Shown: positions 1 to 9,055, numbered from the stretch's first letter. The stretch is 64,000 nucleotides of DNA from Bacteroides sedimenti (GCF_040365225.1 NZ_AP028055.1:1054001-1118000), one strand, 5' to 3'. The notes: a model not told the origin generated them from the letters alone. Made by a program: numbers and translations.

Positions 1-1377
1 TTGGTTAGCATCTGTATTATTGCCAGACGTTCCAGAAAAGTGGTAATCAATGGAATTACCATACGGATCCCTGAAAAATCGGCTGCGCCATTCTCCTTTT
101 TTCATTGGATATTTATCTCTCCGGAACTGCATACCGAAAATGAATTCCGGGAAATCCTGATTCATGAAGAGACGCATACCTGTCAGTGGCACTCGGCCGA
201 TGTGGTTTTAAGCGAACTGTTCAATATCTTTTGCTGGGTTAATCCATTTGCCTGGCTCATTAAGCGGGAAATCCGCAACAATCTTGAATATATGGCAGAT
301 AATCGGGTCGTACTCTCCATTCACGACACCAAGAGTTACCAGTATCATTTATTGGGATTGGCCAGTCAGAAAGCATCGGCTCATTTATGCAATTCATTCA
401 ATATATTGCCTTTGAAGAACAGAATCGTCATGATGAACAAAAGAAGGACGAAGGGCATTGCTAAAACAAAATATGTGATGTTTTTTCCGCTCGCTGCCTT
501 GCTGATGCTGTTCAGCAATATTGAAGCGGTAGCCCGGATAACCGGAAAATTTGCTGAAGAGATTATATCTCCATTGACTACGGAAACAAGTAACAATGCG
601 GATGCTGAAGCGGGAGACAGCTCAGACCAAGAGAGGGATGGCGACACCGAAGTTTACACGGCAGTAGAAAGTATGCCACGATATCCTGGAGGTGAAATTG
701 CTCTGTTAAGCTATATAAGTAGAAATTTGAAATATCCGACAGAATCGAAGTTGAAAGGGGTGGAAGGCAAAGTGTATGTTCGTTTTGTTGTTACAAAAAC
801 CGGAGAAATAAGCAATGCCCGAATTATGAGGTCGTTAGATAAAGACTGCGATGCCGAAGCCATACGTGTGATAATGGGAATGCCTAGATGGGAGCCGGGG
901 AAACAAAACGGGAAAGTGGTGAATGTATATTATGTGATTCCAATCAGTTTCCGGCTTAATAGCGACAAAAGCGCAACTCAAGGTGTTGAGGGTGACTTTG
1001 GCTCCGGAATGGAGAATGGTGAAACGAACAATAAAAATGCAACCGGCGAAGGCTCTTCCTCTAACGTCTATACAGCAGTAGAACAAATGCCTCAATTTCC
1101 TGGAGGAGAGACTGCTTTAATGAGGTATATATTCGATAATATTAAGTATCCCTCTTCTTCTCACCAAAATGGAGTGCAAGGAAAGGTCTATACAGAAGTT
1201 ACGATTTCCGAAACCGGCGAAGTGAAGAATGCAAAAATCCTTCGTTCACTCGACCCCTTTTGCGATGCAGAAGCGCTTCGGGTGGTAAACAGTCTGCCTA
1301 AATGGATTCCGGGAAAACAAAATGGCGTAAATGTTCCCGTGAAATATGTGCTTCCAATAACGTTCAAACTTCAATAA
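1..1377 (+). CDS. BlaR1-like M56 metallopeptidase with two TonB C-terminal domains (5' partial)
   Basis: The reading frame is open at the window edge and begins with TTG, so the true start lies upstream. The zinc protease motif HEETH (about residues 51-55) and the downstream NLEYMADNRV segment, which carries the likely third ligand, mark a BlaR1/M56 membrane protease. A hydrophobic segment near residues 157-175 is the last membrane span. Two tandem TonB C-terminal domains follow (about 215-318 and 350-457), each with the YPGGE/FPGGE, GVEGKVY/GVQGKVY and GEI/GEV signatures. In this family a sensor protease acts with a BlaI repressor, presumably encoded upstream. The doubled TonB_C suggests periplasmic peptidoglycan or protein contacts. 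The fusion is common in Bacteroidota and its substrate is unknown. Confidence 0.85.
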   Translation: MVSICIIARRSRKVVINGITIRIPEKSAAPFSFFHWIFISPELHTENEFREILIHEETHTCQWHSADVVLSELFNIFCWVNPFAWLIKREIRNNLEYMADNRVVLSIHDTKSYQYHLLGLASQKASAHLCNSFNILPLKNRIVMMNKRRTKGIAKTKYVMFFPLAALLMLFSNIEAVARITGKFAEEIISPLTTETSNNADAEAGDSSDQERDGDTEVYTAVESMPRYPGGEIALLSYISRNLKYPTESKLKGVEGKVYVRFVVTKTGEISNARIMRSLDKDCDAEAIRVIMGMPRWEPGKQNGKVVNVYYVIPISFRLNSDKSATQGVEGDFGSGMENGETNNKNATGEGSSSNVYTAVEQMPQFPGGETALMRYIFDNIKYPSSSHQNGVQGKVYTEVTISETGEVKNAKILRSLDPFCDAEALRVVNSLPKWIPGKQNGVNVPVKYVLPITFKLQ

Positions 1378-1402
1378 TCCCTGAAAAACATTGAAGTCTC
1401 AT

Positions 1403-1435
1403 CCTGATTGTGTTATGTGACAAACCACAATCAGG
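1403..1435 (+). terminator. Stem-loop terminator after the M56/TonB gene
   Basis: A perfect 10-bp stem, CCTGATTGTG pairing with CACAATCAGG, encloses a 13-nt loop. It lies 26 nt after the stop codon and is followed by an A/T-rich stretch with a T run about 12 nt downstream. It is a plausible intrinsic terminator. Confidence 0.6.
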
Positions 1436-1581
1436 AATATCCATCATTTTTTAGAGTTTCTTTTAACCGGTTAGAGTTAAAAGCAGACTTGCTTGAATAG
1501 TGTATGCGTGCTTTTTGTATGTATCGACAATTCATTGCCCTTTTAAAATATAATCATTGTCTAAATAATAATCAATTTACC

Positions 1582-3666
1582 ATGAAAACAAACACAATCA
1601 GATGCATGTTGCTTGTATTGTTTGCAGTACAAAGTTGGGGACTGCAGGCTCAAGATGTGACTTATACAGTCAGGATAGAAACTCCGGGGACGTTATCGTC
1701 TCAGATTCCCGCTTCGGAAAAATATAAGATATCCCATCTCACGGTATCCGGTAAGCTGAATGGATTGGATATTGATTTCATTCGTGACATGGCTGGTGTC
1801 GCTCGGGCTTTGAAACCCCTCAAGGAGTATTCGTATGAAACAGTTTATGCCTATGAAGATTCAATAACGGAAGGCAAGCTTGCAGTGCTCGATCTTTCAA
1901 AAGCAGAGATTATGGTTGGAAGCTCTTATCTGATTCACGGCAGTAAGGTGATTTGTGAAAATGGCAATAAGTATTTCAGGGAAGAATACTATCAGACAAA
2001 AGGGGACAACTGGATAGGCGATTATATGTTCAGCGGTTGTATTAGTTTGACTTCCGTCACCATCCCTGATAATCTAAACTCATTTGGAATAGAGCCTTTT
2101 AGCGGATGCTTAAACATGAAAAGTTTAATTGCATCGGACAAGAATAGGAAGTTTTCCAGTCAGGACGGCGTGCTGTTTAATAAGAGCAAGACCCAGCTGA
2201 TAGCTTGTCTGGCATCAGAGTCGTCTTATAAGATTCCCGCGAGTGTTGTCTCTGTTGCCGCTAATGCATTTGCTGGTTGCAAAGGCCTCGTTTCTGTCAC
2301 TATTCCCGGCAATGTGGCTTCGATAGGCACAAATGCCTTTAAGGATTGTGCTTCCCTGAAAGAGATGATTATAGAAGATGGAAATAATCAGCTTTTGATG
2401 GGGGATTACTCACTTAAATACGGCACGGTTATTGATTTTATTTTTCCCGAGAGTCCGTTGGAGAAGGTGTATGTTGGAAGGGTATTGTCTAACAACGACC
2501 GCGAGTGCTCTCCTTTCGCGTTCTTTAAAAAGAGCATTAGGCAGGTGACTGTAGGAGAGGGGATGAATGCAATTGGGAGCAATGCCTTTTTAGGTTGCAC
2601 CAGCTTGATTTCCATTTCTATTCCGGCAAGTGTGAAGTCCATTGGCAGTCAGGCTTTTTACCACTGCTCCTCATTAACATCCGTTGCATTACCTAATCGC
2701 ATCAGCTATATTGGCGGGAATGCCTTTTCCGATTGCAGCGCACTGACTTCCATTGTTATTCCTGATAGTGTAAGATGCATCAGAGCCGGGACTTTTGCCA
2801 ATTGTACATCACTTATGTCATTATCTATCCCAGACAATGTAACTTCTGTCATTGGGAATGCTTTTGAAGGTTGCACCGGAGTGAGATCCATCACAATAGG
2901 TGATAGCCTGACTTGGATAATGAATGACGCCTTCACCGGTTGCACGGGATTAAAAGAGTTCATCGTTTCTGGAGGGAATCCGAAGTACACGGTTGTGGAT
3001 GGGGTTTTATTCAACAAGGAGAAGACTCAGCTGTTTGCTTATCCCAATGCCCGCTCAGCTTCTTACACAATCCCCGAAGGAGTAAGATTTATTGCCGACA
3101 AAGCCTTTTCGGGCTGTATAAAGTTGAATTCAATAACAATGCCTGTCAGCGTTAGACTGATAGGGACCCAATCGTTTTATGGCTGCACGGGATTAACTTC
3201 CGTTGATATCCCCAACAGTGTCACTACAATTGGTTGCAAGTCATTTGCTAATAGTACGGGGCTGACTACGGTAAACATTGGCAGTGGAGTTAATTCCATC
3301 TACCCGGATGCGTTTTCGGGGTGCAGAGACCTGAAAGAATTTATAGTTTCCTCAGGCAATGCAGCTTATTGTTCCGAAAATGGAGTGCTGTTCACAAAAG
3401 ACAAAAAGTACCTGTATGCTTACCCCAAAGCAAAGTCGGCTATTTATACAATTCCTTCTTATGTAACCTTTATTGGAGAAGAAGCTTTTTCTAACTGTAT
3501 CGGATTAAAAGAACTGCATTGCTCATCCATAGCTCCTCCACGTGCCTATACGTCCTCTTTTAACGGGATGGATAAAGCTCTTTGTAAGTTGTATGTTCCT
3601 AAAGGAAGCCGGATTTTTTATAATAGTGCCGACAATTGGGGATTTGGAAATATTATTGAAGAGTAA
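1582..3666 (+). CDS. BspA-like leucine-rich-repeat (LRR_5) secreted protein
   Basis: I place the start at 1582 (MKTNTIRC...), because it opens a clear signal peptide ending near LQAQD. The in-frame ATG at 1504 would put 26 charged or irregular residues in front of it. The body is a series of LRR_5/BspA repeats of about 23 residues with the pattern AF..C.SL..I.IP..V..IG. These are interrupted by longer blocks of the type YTVVDGVLFNKEKTQLFAYP. The protein ends in the usual BspA cap, KLYVPKGSR...W..F.NIIEE. Such proteins are exported and often surface-exposed adhesins or binding proteins; the ligand here cannot be read from sequence. An LRR relic continues in frame after the stop. Confidence 0.9.
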   Translation: MKTNTIRCMLLVLFAVQSWGLQAQDVTYTVRIETPGTLSSQIPASEKYKISHLTVSGKLNGLDIDFIRDMAGVARALKPLKEYSYETVYAYEDSITEGKLAVLDLSKAEIMVGSSYLIHGSKVICENGNKYFREEYYQTKGDNWIGDYMFSGCISLTSVTIPDNLNSFGIEPFSGCLNMKSLIASDKNRKFSSQDGVLFNKSKTQLIACLASESSYKIPASVVSVAANAFAGCKGLVSVTIPGNVASIGTNAFKDCASLKEMIIEDGNNQLLMGDYSLKYGTVIDFIFPESPLEKVYVGRVLSNNDRECSPFAFFKKSIRQVTVGEGMNAIGSNAFLGCTSLISISIPASVKSIGSQAFYHCSSLTSVALPNRISYIGGNAFSDCSALTSIVIPDSVRCIRAGTFANCTSLMSLSIPDNVTSVIGNAFEGCTGVRSITIGDSLTWIMNDAFTGCTGLKEFIVSGGNPKYTVVDGVLFNKEKTQLFAYPNARSASYTIPEGVRFIADKAFSGCIKLNSITMPVSVRLIGTQSFYGCTGLTSVDIPNSVTTIGCKSFANSTGLTTVNIGSGVNSIYPDAFSGCRDLKEFIVSSGNAAYCSENGVLFTKDKKYLYAYPKAKSAIYTIPSYVTFIGEEAFSNCIGLKELHCSSIAPPRAYTSSFNGMDKALCKLYVPKGSRIFYNSADNWGFGNIIEE

Positions 3667-3840
3667 TACGGATTAACTAATATCGACATCCCTAATACTG
3701 TTACATATATCGGGGCATTCACATTTATGAATTTTATAGGGCTGACGTCGATAATCATCCCTGATAAGGTGCTTTATCTTGGTGATCATGAATTTGACGG
3801 ATGTTATAGTCTGAACGAGATGTGCATCATTTCTCCATAA
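3667..3840 (+). pseudogene. In-frame LRR relic downstream of the BspA-like gene
   Basis: Immediately after the TAA at 3664-3666, 57 further sense codons stay in the same frame before a TAA at 3838-3840. They encode two recognisable LRR_5 units (GLTNIDIPNTVTYIG, then GLTSIIIPDKVLYLG), followed by FDGCYSLNEM. There is no start codon or signal peptide. The upstream protein already has a complete C-terminal cap, so this looks like debris of another BspA repeat array left by recombination. A rare readthrough extension cannot be excluded. Confidence 0.75.
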
Positions 3841-3845
3841 ATTTA

Positions 3846-4470
3846 ATTTCAAAAAGTAACGCAAGTCACGCAAGTCGCGCAGAAAGTATGTAAATTGCTG
3901 TAAACTAAATATATACAGGTGCGTGACTTCTGCGTGACTTCCGATAAGTCGCGCAGTGCTGCTTTTGATTATATGTATATATATTTATTCACGATAATGC
4001 TAATATAGCATTTAAAAAAGGCTTTATTTTGAATATATGTAATTAAATATAATTATATTATGTAAATGTTCGATCTTGAGCGACAAGCACCACCACGAAG
4101 ATGCTGCTGAATAATTATCAGAGTAACACTTGAAGATATGAATGCTTTAAAGTTTATGATTTAATATCATGTTTTTACTGCTCCACCCGGGTGTACGCTG
4201 CCTGTACACCCGGATGGAGAGTATCTGTACATCCGGGTGGAGGGAGTGGGTAGACCTGGATGAAGATCAGGCTCTTACATCTTCATTTTTTTAAAGTTGA
4301 AAGTAAAGATGAGATATATACTAACCAATATGATATCGCTAAGGCGCTTACCCTTAGCGCGTGAGATTGAAAAAGTCACGCAGGAAGTCACGCGCCTATA
4401 TCGTCCTGATTATAAATGTGTTAAAGCGAAGGCGCGTAACTTGCGTGACTTATGCTACTTTTTCAAATCA
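3846..4470. repeat. ~625 bp intergenic element with nested inverted repeats
   Basis: The outer arms are 3846-3880 (containing AAAAAGTAACGCAAGTCACG) and 4433-4470. The reverse complement of the right arm matches the left at roughly 85% over about 36 nt. Inner arms at about 3912-3945 (GTGCGTGACTTCTGCGTGAC) and 4366-4402 are again reverse complements with few differences. The interior is A/T-rich, carries a GTAC repeat array near its centre (4181-4265) and has no convincing gene; short frames on both strands only translate the GCGTGACTT repeats. It resembles a non-autonomous (MITE-like) element or a family-specific intergenic repeat. No transposase is present. Confidence 0.6.
4181..4265. repeat. 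GTAC-punctuated repeat array, type 1 (four units)
   Basis: A 16-bp unit of the form GTACAYCCGGRTGGAG occurs at 4204, 4227 and 4250 with a period of exactly 23 bp; the last copy is degenerate, beginning GTAG. An inverted copy occupies 4181-4196. The inverted copy and the first direct copy pair 15/16 around a 7-nt loop, giving a strong hairpin. A related hairpin lies at 9056-9089. Confidence 0.75.
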
Positions 4471-4527
4471 ATGCTATGAGAACTTGAAGCAATAGGTAAA
4501 GACAAAAAAAATAATAAAGCATTAAAA

Positions 4528-4566
4528 GAGCCATTCTCAACCTGTTTAGTGGGTTGGGAATGGCTC
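4528..4566 (-). terminator. Terminator of the leftward LRR gene
   Basis: GAGCCATTCTCAACC (4528-4542) pairs with GGTTGGGAATGGCTC (4552-4566) with one mismatch and a 9-nt loop. Read on the minus strand it is followed by TTTTAATGC and then a T-rich run. It lies about 140 nt past the stop of the 4709-6748 gene, which suits an intrinsic terminator. Confidence 0.65.
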
Positions 4567-4708
4567 CCTCTAATTTTGGCAGTTACAATCTATAATCCTT
4601 TCGGAATAGAAGACCATTGTTGGTGCATCTATCTCTTCCGATTAAGGGAAAGAGGAAATACTCTTTCACCTGTATAGATCACCTTTCATCGCTTCACTGT
4701 CAAACCGA

Positions 4709-6748
4709 TTATAGGTCGTTAACCACCTTTATAACTTCGGATGTTCCATCCATGTAGGTTACACGTACAATAACTACCTTTTCATTATTCATACTCATCT
4801 GGCAGGCATATCTTTCTGCAACCTGCTTATTGAGGATAGTTCCAAGTACTGAGTAAACTTCCACCTTATCCATAGGTAAATCGCTGGTCACATAAACAGA
4901 ACCTCCAGTACTCCATACTTTTGCATGAGAAATGATTTCTGAAGGCGGAATTGCTGTAGGATCGCCAATATTCAGGAATGTTTTCCATACTTCAGCTGCT
5001 TGATAAGTTGGGATTGAACCAATAGGAACAACCAGCTTGCAAGCTGACCGGCTTACGTTTTGGAAAACACTGGATTCAATTGTCTGAGGAGTTTCCTTAT
5101 AAGTCCTAATTTCAGTTAATCCGGTACAATTATAGAAAGCTCCCGAATTAATAATCATAAGTGAAGCAGGCAGACTGACTTTATTCAGTGAGGTGCAATT
5201 ATAGAATGCATAATCGCCAATTGAAATCAGAGATTCTGATAGCTTTACGCTTGTTAAACCGCTACAGCCATAAAATACACTTGATTGCAATGTGGTGAGG
5301 GATTCAGGAAGCGGCATATTTGTCAAGCTGATACAGCCGGAGAAGGCATATGTTCCTAAAGTTGTAAGCCCTTCGGGCAGGGTAATTGTTGTGCTTGGCA
5401 AACTAATACAATTACTAAAGGCATTAGCTTCAATGGTTGTAAGGGTAGATGGCAGGTCGATTGTTTTCAAACTGCTGCATCCGTTAAATACACTAGACTC
5501 TAGTTTTGTTAATTCGTCCGGAAGATTAACAGTTGTCAATCCGGTACAGCCATAAAAGGTTGTTTGTCCTAAGGTGTTAACAGTATTTGGCAGGGCGACC
5601 GTTTTCAATCCTGTGCAACCTCTGAATGCTTGGTCGCCAATTGTATTCAATCCATCAGGAAAAGTAACGCTTGTTACCCCGCTGCAACCATAAAAGGCCG
5701 ATCCACCAATAGTGGTTAGTGAGCTCGGCAATGCCAAAGTTTTCAATCCTGTGCAACCATAAAAAGCATATGTACCTATAATGTTTACCGCATCAGGAAA
5801 GGTAATAGCGGTCAGACCTGTACAACCGTAGAACGCTCCATCTCCAATATTGGTTAATGTCGATGCAAGATCCATTGTCTTCAAGCTTGTGCAATTATAA
5901 AATGCATACGTACCTATGTTAGTCAAGTTATTAGGAAGATCAGCACTGCTTAAGCTTGTGCATCCATAGAAAACGTATGGTTCAATAGAGGTAAGGTTGT
6001 CCTTGAATACTACACTAGTCAAGCCGGTGCACCCTTGAAAAGCGGATTGTCCCAATGTGTTGAGTGCATCTGGGAAAGAGATGTTCTTCAATGCTGTACA
6101 TCCGTTAAATGCTCCTGATTCTATTGTGTTGATGGAACTAGCTGAAAAATCAGCAGTTTTTAGTCCCGTACAACCGTAAAAGGCATTTGATTCAATTGTA
6201 TTCATTGAGGAAGGAAATGTAATTCCTGTTAATCCCTTACAGCCTTGAAAAGCCGATTGTCCGATTAAATTCAGTGAAGCCGGCAATGCAACCGATGCAA
6301 GACCTGTACAATTGTAAAAAGCCTGAGTATTAATAGTTGTCAATGTACTTGGAAATACAACGTTTTTTAATCCTGTACAATTATAAAATGCATAGGTATC
6401 AATAACCTGAAGTTGGCTGGGAAGCAAGATGCTTTTTAAGCCAGTGCAACCGTAAAATGCTTGAGATGGAATTGTATTTGCCTCGTAATAGCTGTATTTA
6501 TTAACAATAGTACCGCTGATATCAAGGCTGTCTAAAGCAGGCATGCTGGCTTTAGCCATTGTTACAAAGTCTCTCTGGTCAATTTGTCCGGTTACCGTTA
6601 ATTTGGTTACCGTAGTCAGTTCAGTAGAAGTTAGCAGTGAGCTTAATGTACCTGATGTTGCTACATTAACAGTTTTGCTTACACTAGCATATATTGGTAT
6701 GATATATACCATTAATGCCAAAATTGCAATTAAGTATCTCTTTTTCAT
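4709..6748 (-). CDS. BspA-like LRR_5 surface protein with 20 near-uniform 23-residue repeats
   Basis: A signal peptide (MKKRYLIAILALMVYIIPIYAS) is followed by a short N-terminal region. Twenty consecutive repeats of 23 residues come next (consensus AFYGCTGLKTV.LP..LTTIG.S); one carries a two-residue insertion and one a single-residue insertion. A cap (CKLVVPIGSIPTYQ...W..F) closes the array. The last ~65 residues (VEVYSVLGTILNKQV ... VRVTYMDGTSEVIKVV) look like a type A T9SS-style C-terminal sorting or Ig-like domain, though Bacteroides usually lack a full T9SS. The likely role is a secreted or surface-attached binding protein; the ligand is unknown. The repeats are far more uniform than those of the rightward LRR gene, suggesting recent tandem expansion of a 69-bp unit. 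Confidence 0.9.
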   Translation of the reverse strand: MKKRYLIAILALMVYIIPIYASVSKTVNVATSGTLSSLLTSTELTTVTKLTVTGQIDQRDFVTMAKASMPALDSLDISGTIVNKYSYYEANTIPSQAFYGCTGLKSILLPSQLQVIDTYAFYNCTGLKNVVFPSTLTTINTQAFYNCTGLASVALPASLNLIGQSAFQGCKGLTGITFPSSMNTIESNAFYGCTGLKTADFSASSINTIESGAFNGCTALKNISFPDALNTLGQSAFQGCTGLTSVVFKDNLTSIEPYVFYGCTSLSSADLPNNLTNIGTYAFYNCTSLKTMDLASTLTNIGDGAFYGCTGLTAITFPDAVNIIGTYAFYGCTGLKTLALPSSLTTIGGSAFYGCSGVTSVTFPDGLNTIGDQAFRGCTGLKTVALPNTVNTLGQTTFYGCTGLTTVNLPDELTKLESSVFNGCSSLKTIDLPSTLTTIEANAFSNCISLPSTTITLPEGLTTLGTYAFSGCISLTNMPLPESLTTLQSSVFYGCSGLTSVKLSESLISIGDYAFYNCTSLNKVSLPASLMIINSGAFYNCTGLTEIRTYKETPQTIESSVFQNVSRSACKLVVPIGSIPTYQAAEVWKTFLNIGDPTAIPPSEIISHAKVWSTGGSVYVTSDLPMDKVEVYSVLGTILNKQVAERYACQMSMNNEKVVIVRVTYMDGTSEVIKVVNDL

Positions 6749-7506
6749 ACTATTTATATATTAAAATGTTATGAGTCCAATAGTTGAAATCCTGAGTTGA
6801 TTATTCGTTAATACTGGTTCTATTCGAACATATAATGAATAGAGATTCTGTATTGATACTAATACATAAGACACTTTATACAATAGTTATAATAGGGTGA
6901 TGGTGATTTACGCTGCAATAGCTGATTTCTCTTTAGCATTCATATCCTGCTAGATTGATGTTTAATATATTTAAAATTGCAGAATAAGAATCAGGCCGGT
7001 TCAGTTGTTCTGCCCATATCTTATAAAGAGTATCCTATGAGATATGGGTGTATGATTCTCACTAATAATGAAGATTTAAGGATGGATATTTAAGATTTCT
7101 TGACTGTGGTTTATCGGTGCATCATTTATAGCATCAAGAAATCTTGTAATTCAGAATTGAGATGGACAAGAGTTATGATTTTACACTGCTTTATATGCTG
7201 TTTATCAGGTGATTAATATTATAACTCTCAATCTGTCTGAACATAGGGATTAAGCCAAAAGTATAACAGATGATATAATAAAGAGTTCGTTAATTGAATC
7301 CAAAATTAGTTAGCTGAATAATAATTTAAAAACATTGATTTGCAACACAATTCAAGAGGTGTTATAGCTTCTCAGATCGTATTGAATAACACACAACTGT
7401 CAATACCTTTCTAATTCTGTTTTGAGATCATTACTAGACAATTTTCACTGATATTAAATCCTTTCCGTTGGATAAGTTGTTATTCAAAAACAGAAGCTAA
7501 ATTCAA
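6749..7506. other. 758 bp gene-free region between divergent genes
   Basis: This is an A/T-rich stretch separating the leftward LRR gene from the rightward GNAT-nitrilase gene. I find no ORF with coding character, no RNA gene and no good TAnnTTTG box. The only structure seen is a 9-bp inverted repeat, CCCATATCT/AGATATGGG, at 7013-7048 with an 18-nt loop. The promoters of both flanking genes must lie here but I cannot assign them. Confidence 0.5.
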
Positions 7507-9033
7507 ATGGAATCAATTCCTAAAATAACATCATTGAAAATCCGACCTCTTCAGCTGAACGATTATAGTCAACTGGCGCAGTCGTTTACCCGGGCGTATG
7601 GTGGCGATGAGTTCTGGTCTTACAATCAGATTAAGAAATTGGTCCGTATTTTTCCGGAAGGACAGATTGTTGCCGTGGCAGATGGCAAGATTGTGGGTTG
7701 TGCACTTGCCATTATTGTAGATTATGACAAGGTGAAAGTAGACCATACTTATGCCAATGTTACCGGGCAATATACCTTCGATACGCACAATCCGGAGGGG
7801 GATGTGCTATACGGTATAGAGGTATTTGTTCATCCCGATTATCGGGGACTTCGTTTGGCAAGACGAATGTACGACTACCGGAAGGAGCTTTGCGAAACGC
7901 TGAACCTGAAGGCGATTATGTTTGGCGGCAGGATTCCCAATTACCATAAGTATGCCCGGAAAATGCGTCCGAAAGAGTATATCCACAAGGTGAGCAAGAA
8001 GGAGATCTACGACCCTGTGCTGACCTTTCAGCTGTCGAACGATTTCCATGTCTGCAAGGTGATGACCAACTATCTGCCCGATGATGAGGAGTCCAGACAG
8101 TACGCCTGTCTTCTGCAATGGGATAATATTTACTATCAGCCGCCCAGCCGCGAATTTGTTCGTCAGAAGACAACTGCAAGGGTAGGATTGGTTCAATGGC
8201 AGATGAGGTCGTACAACTCGGTGGATGATGTCTTTGAGCAGGTGGAGTTCTTCGTGGATGCCGTATCCGACTATAAATGCGATTTCGTACTGTTTCCGGA
8301 ATATTTTAATGCCCCGTTGATGGCTAAGTATAATCATCTGGGAGAATCTCAGGCCATCCGTGAACTGGCGAACTTCACGGATGAAATCCGCGAACGCTTT
8401 CTCGGTCTTGCCATCAGCTACAACATCAACATAATAACCGGAAGCATGCCTTTGCTTCGCGGCAACGATTTGTTTAATGTCGGATTTCTTTGCAGGCGGG
8501 ATGGCACATTCGAAACTTATGAAAGGATACATGTAACCCCCGATGAAACCAGGTGTTGGGGCTTATCAGGTGGAAACAGCATACAGACATTTGAAACGGA
8601 TTGTGCCAAGATAGGCATATTGATTAGTTACGATGTGGAGTACCCGGAACTTACACGGCTCATGGCCGACCAAGGGATGCAGATTCTTTTTGTTCCTTTC
8701 CTGACGGATACGCAGAACGGCTATTCGCGGGTAAGAATCTGCGCACAGGCACGCGCCATTGAGAACGAGTGTTATGTGGTGATAGCCGGAAGTGTGGGAA
8801 ATTTGCCGAGGGTGCACAACATGGATATACAATATGCGCAGTCGGCTGTATTTGCTCCGAGTGATTTCGCTTTCCCAACCGATGGGAAATGTGCGGAAGC
8901 GACACCAAACACCGAAATGATTCTTGTTTCGGATGTGGATTTGGACTTATTGAATGAACTGCATACGTATGGAAGTGTGCGGAATCTCAAAAACAGAAGA
9001 GATGATCTGTATGAACTTCGGTTAAAGAAGTAA
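7507..9033 (+). CDS. GNAT acetyltransferase-nitrilase (carbon-nitrogen hydrolase) fusion with altered catalytic residues
   Basis: Residues ~8-200 form a GNAT domain, with the acetyl-CoA loop in VHPDYRGLRLARRMYDYR. Residues ~225-505 form a carbon-nitrogen hydrolase domain. The full-length fusion is a known family, present in many Bacteroidota and related to Bacillus YhcX; its physiological substrate is not known to me. The nitrilase Glu is present (FPEYFN, E265). Where the Lys and Cys of the Glu-Lys-Cys triad are expected the protein has R340 (YERIHVTP) and S374 (IGILISYDVEYPE). AguB at 31810-32706 in this same window keeps all three residues. The amidase activity may therefore be lost or changed while the GNAT half looks intact. 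It is monocistronic, followed by a hairpin at 9056-9089. Confidence 0.85.
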   Translation: MESIPKITSLKIRPLQLNDYSQLAQSFTRAYGGDEFWSYNQIKKLVRIFPEGQIVAVADGKIVGCALAIIVDYDKVKVDHTYANVTGQYTFDTHNPEGDVLYGIEVFVHPDYRGLRLARRMYDYRKELCETLNLKAIMFGGRIPNYHKYARKMRPKEYIHKVSKKEIYDPVLTFQLSNDFHVCKVMTNYLPDDEESRQYACLLQWDNIYYQPPSREFVRQKTTARVGLVQWQMRSYNSVDDVFEQVEFFVDAVSDYKCDFVLFPEYFNAPLMAKYNHLGESQAIRELANFTDEIRERFLGLAISYNINIITGSMPLLRGNDLFNVGFLCRRDGTFETYERIHVTPDETRCWGLSGGNSIQTFETDCAKIGILISYDVEYPELTRLMADQGMQILFVPFLTDTQNGYSRVRICAQARAIENECYVVIAGSVGNLPRVHNMDIQYAQSAVFAPSDFAFPTDGKCAEATPNTEMILVSDVDLDLLNELHTYGSVRNLKNRRDDLYELRLKK

Positions 9034-9055
9034 TCTTTTACCTCGACAAAGAATT

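Noticed and set aside
4297..4479. 60-residue rightward ORF (ending in RNLRDLCYFFKSML) and a leftward 66-residue ORF at 3673-3873
   Set aside because: They mainly translate the GCGTGACTT inverted-repeat arms on the two strands, and no leader or conserved product is recognisable.
7807..8532. 241-residue ORF on the minus strand inside the GNAT-nitrilase gene
   Set aside because: It is antisense to a well-conserved gene and has no recognisable domain; its length reflects codon bias of the sense strand.
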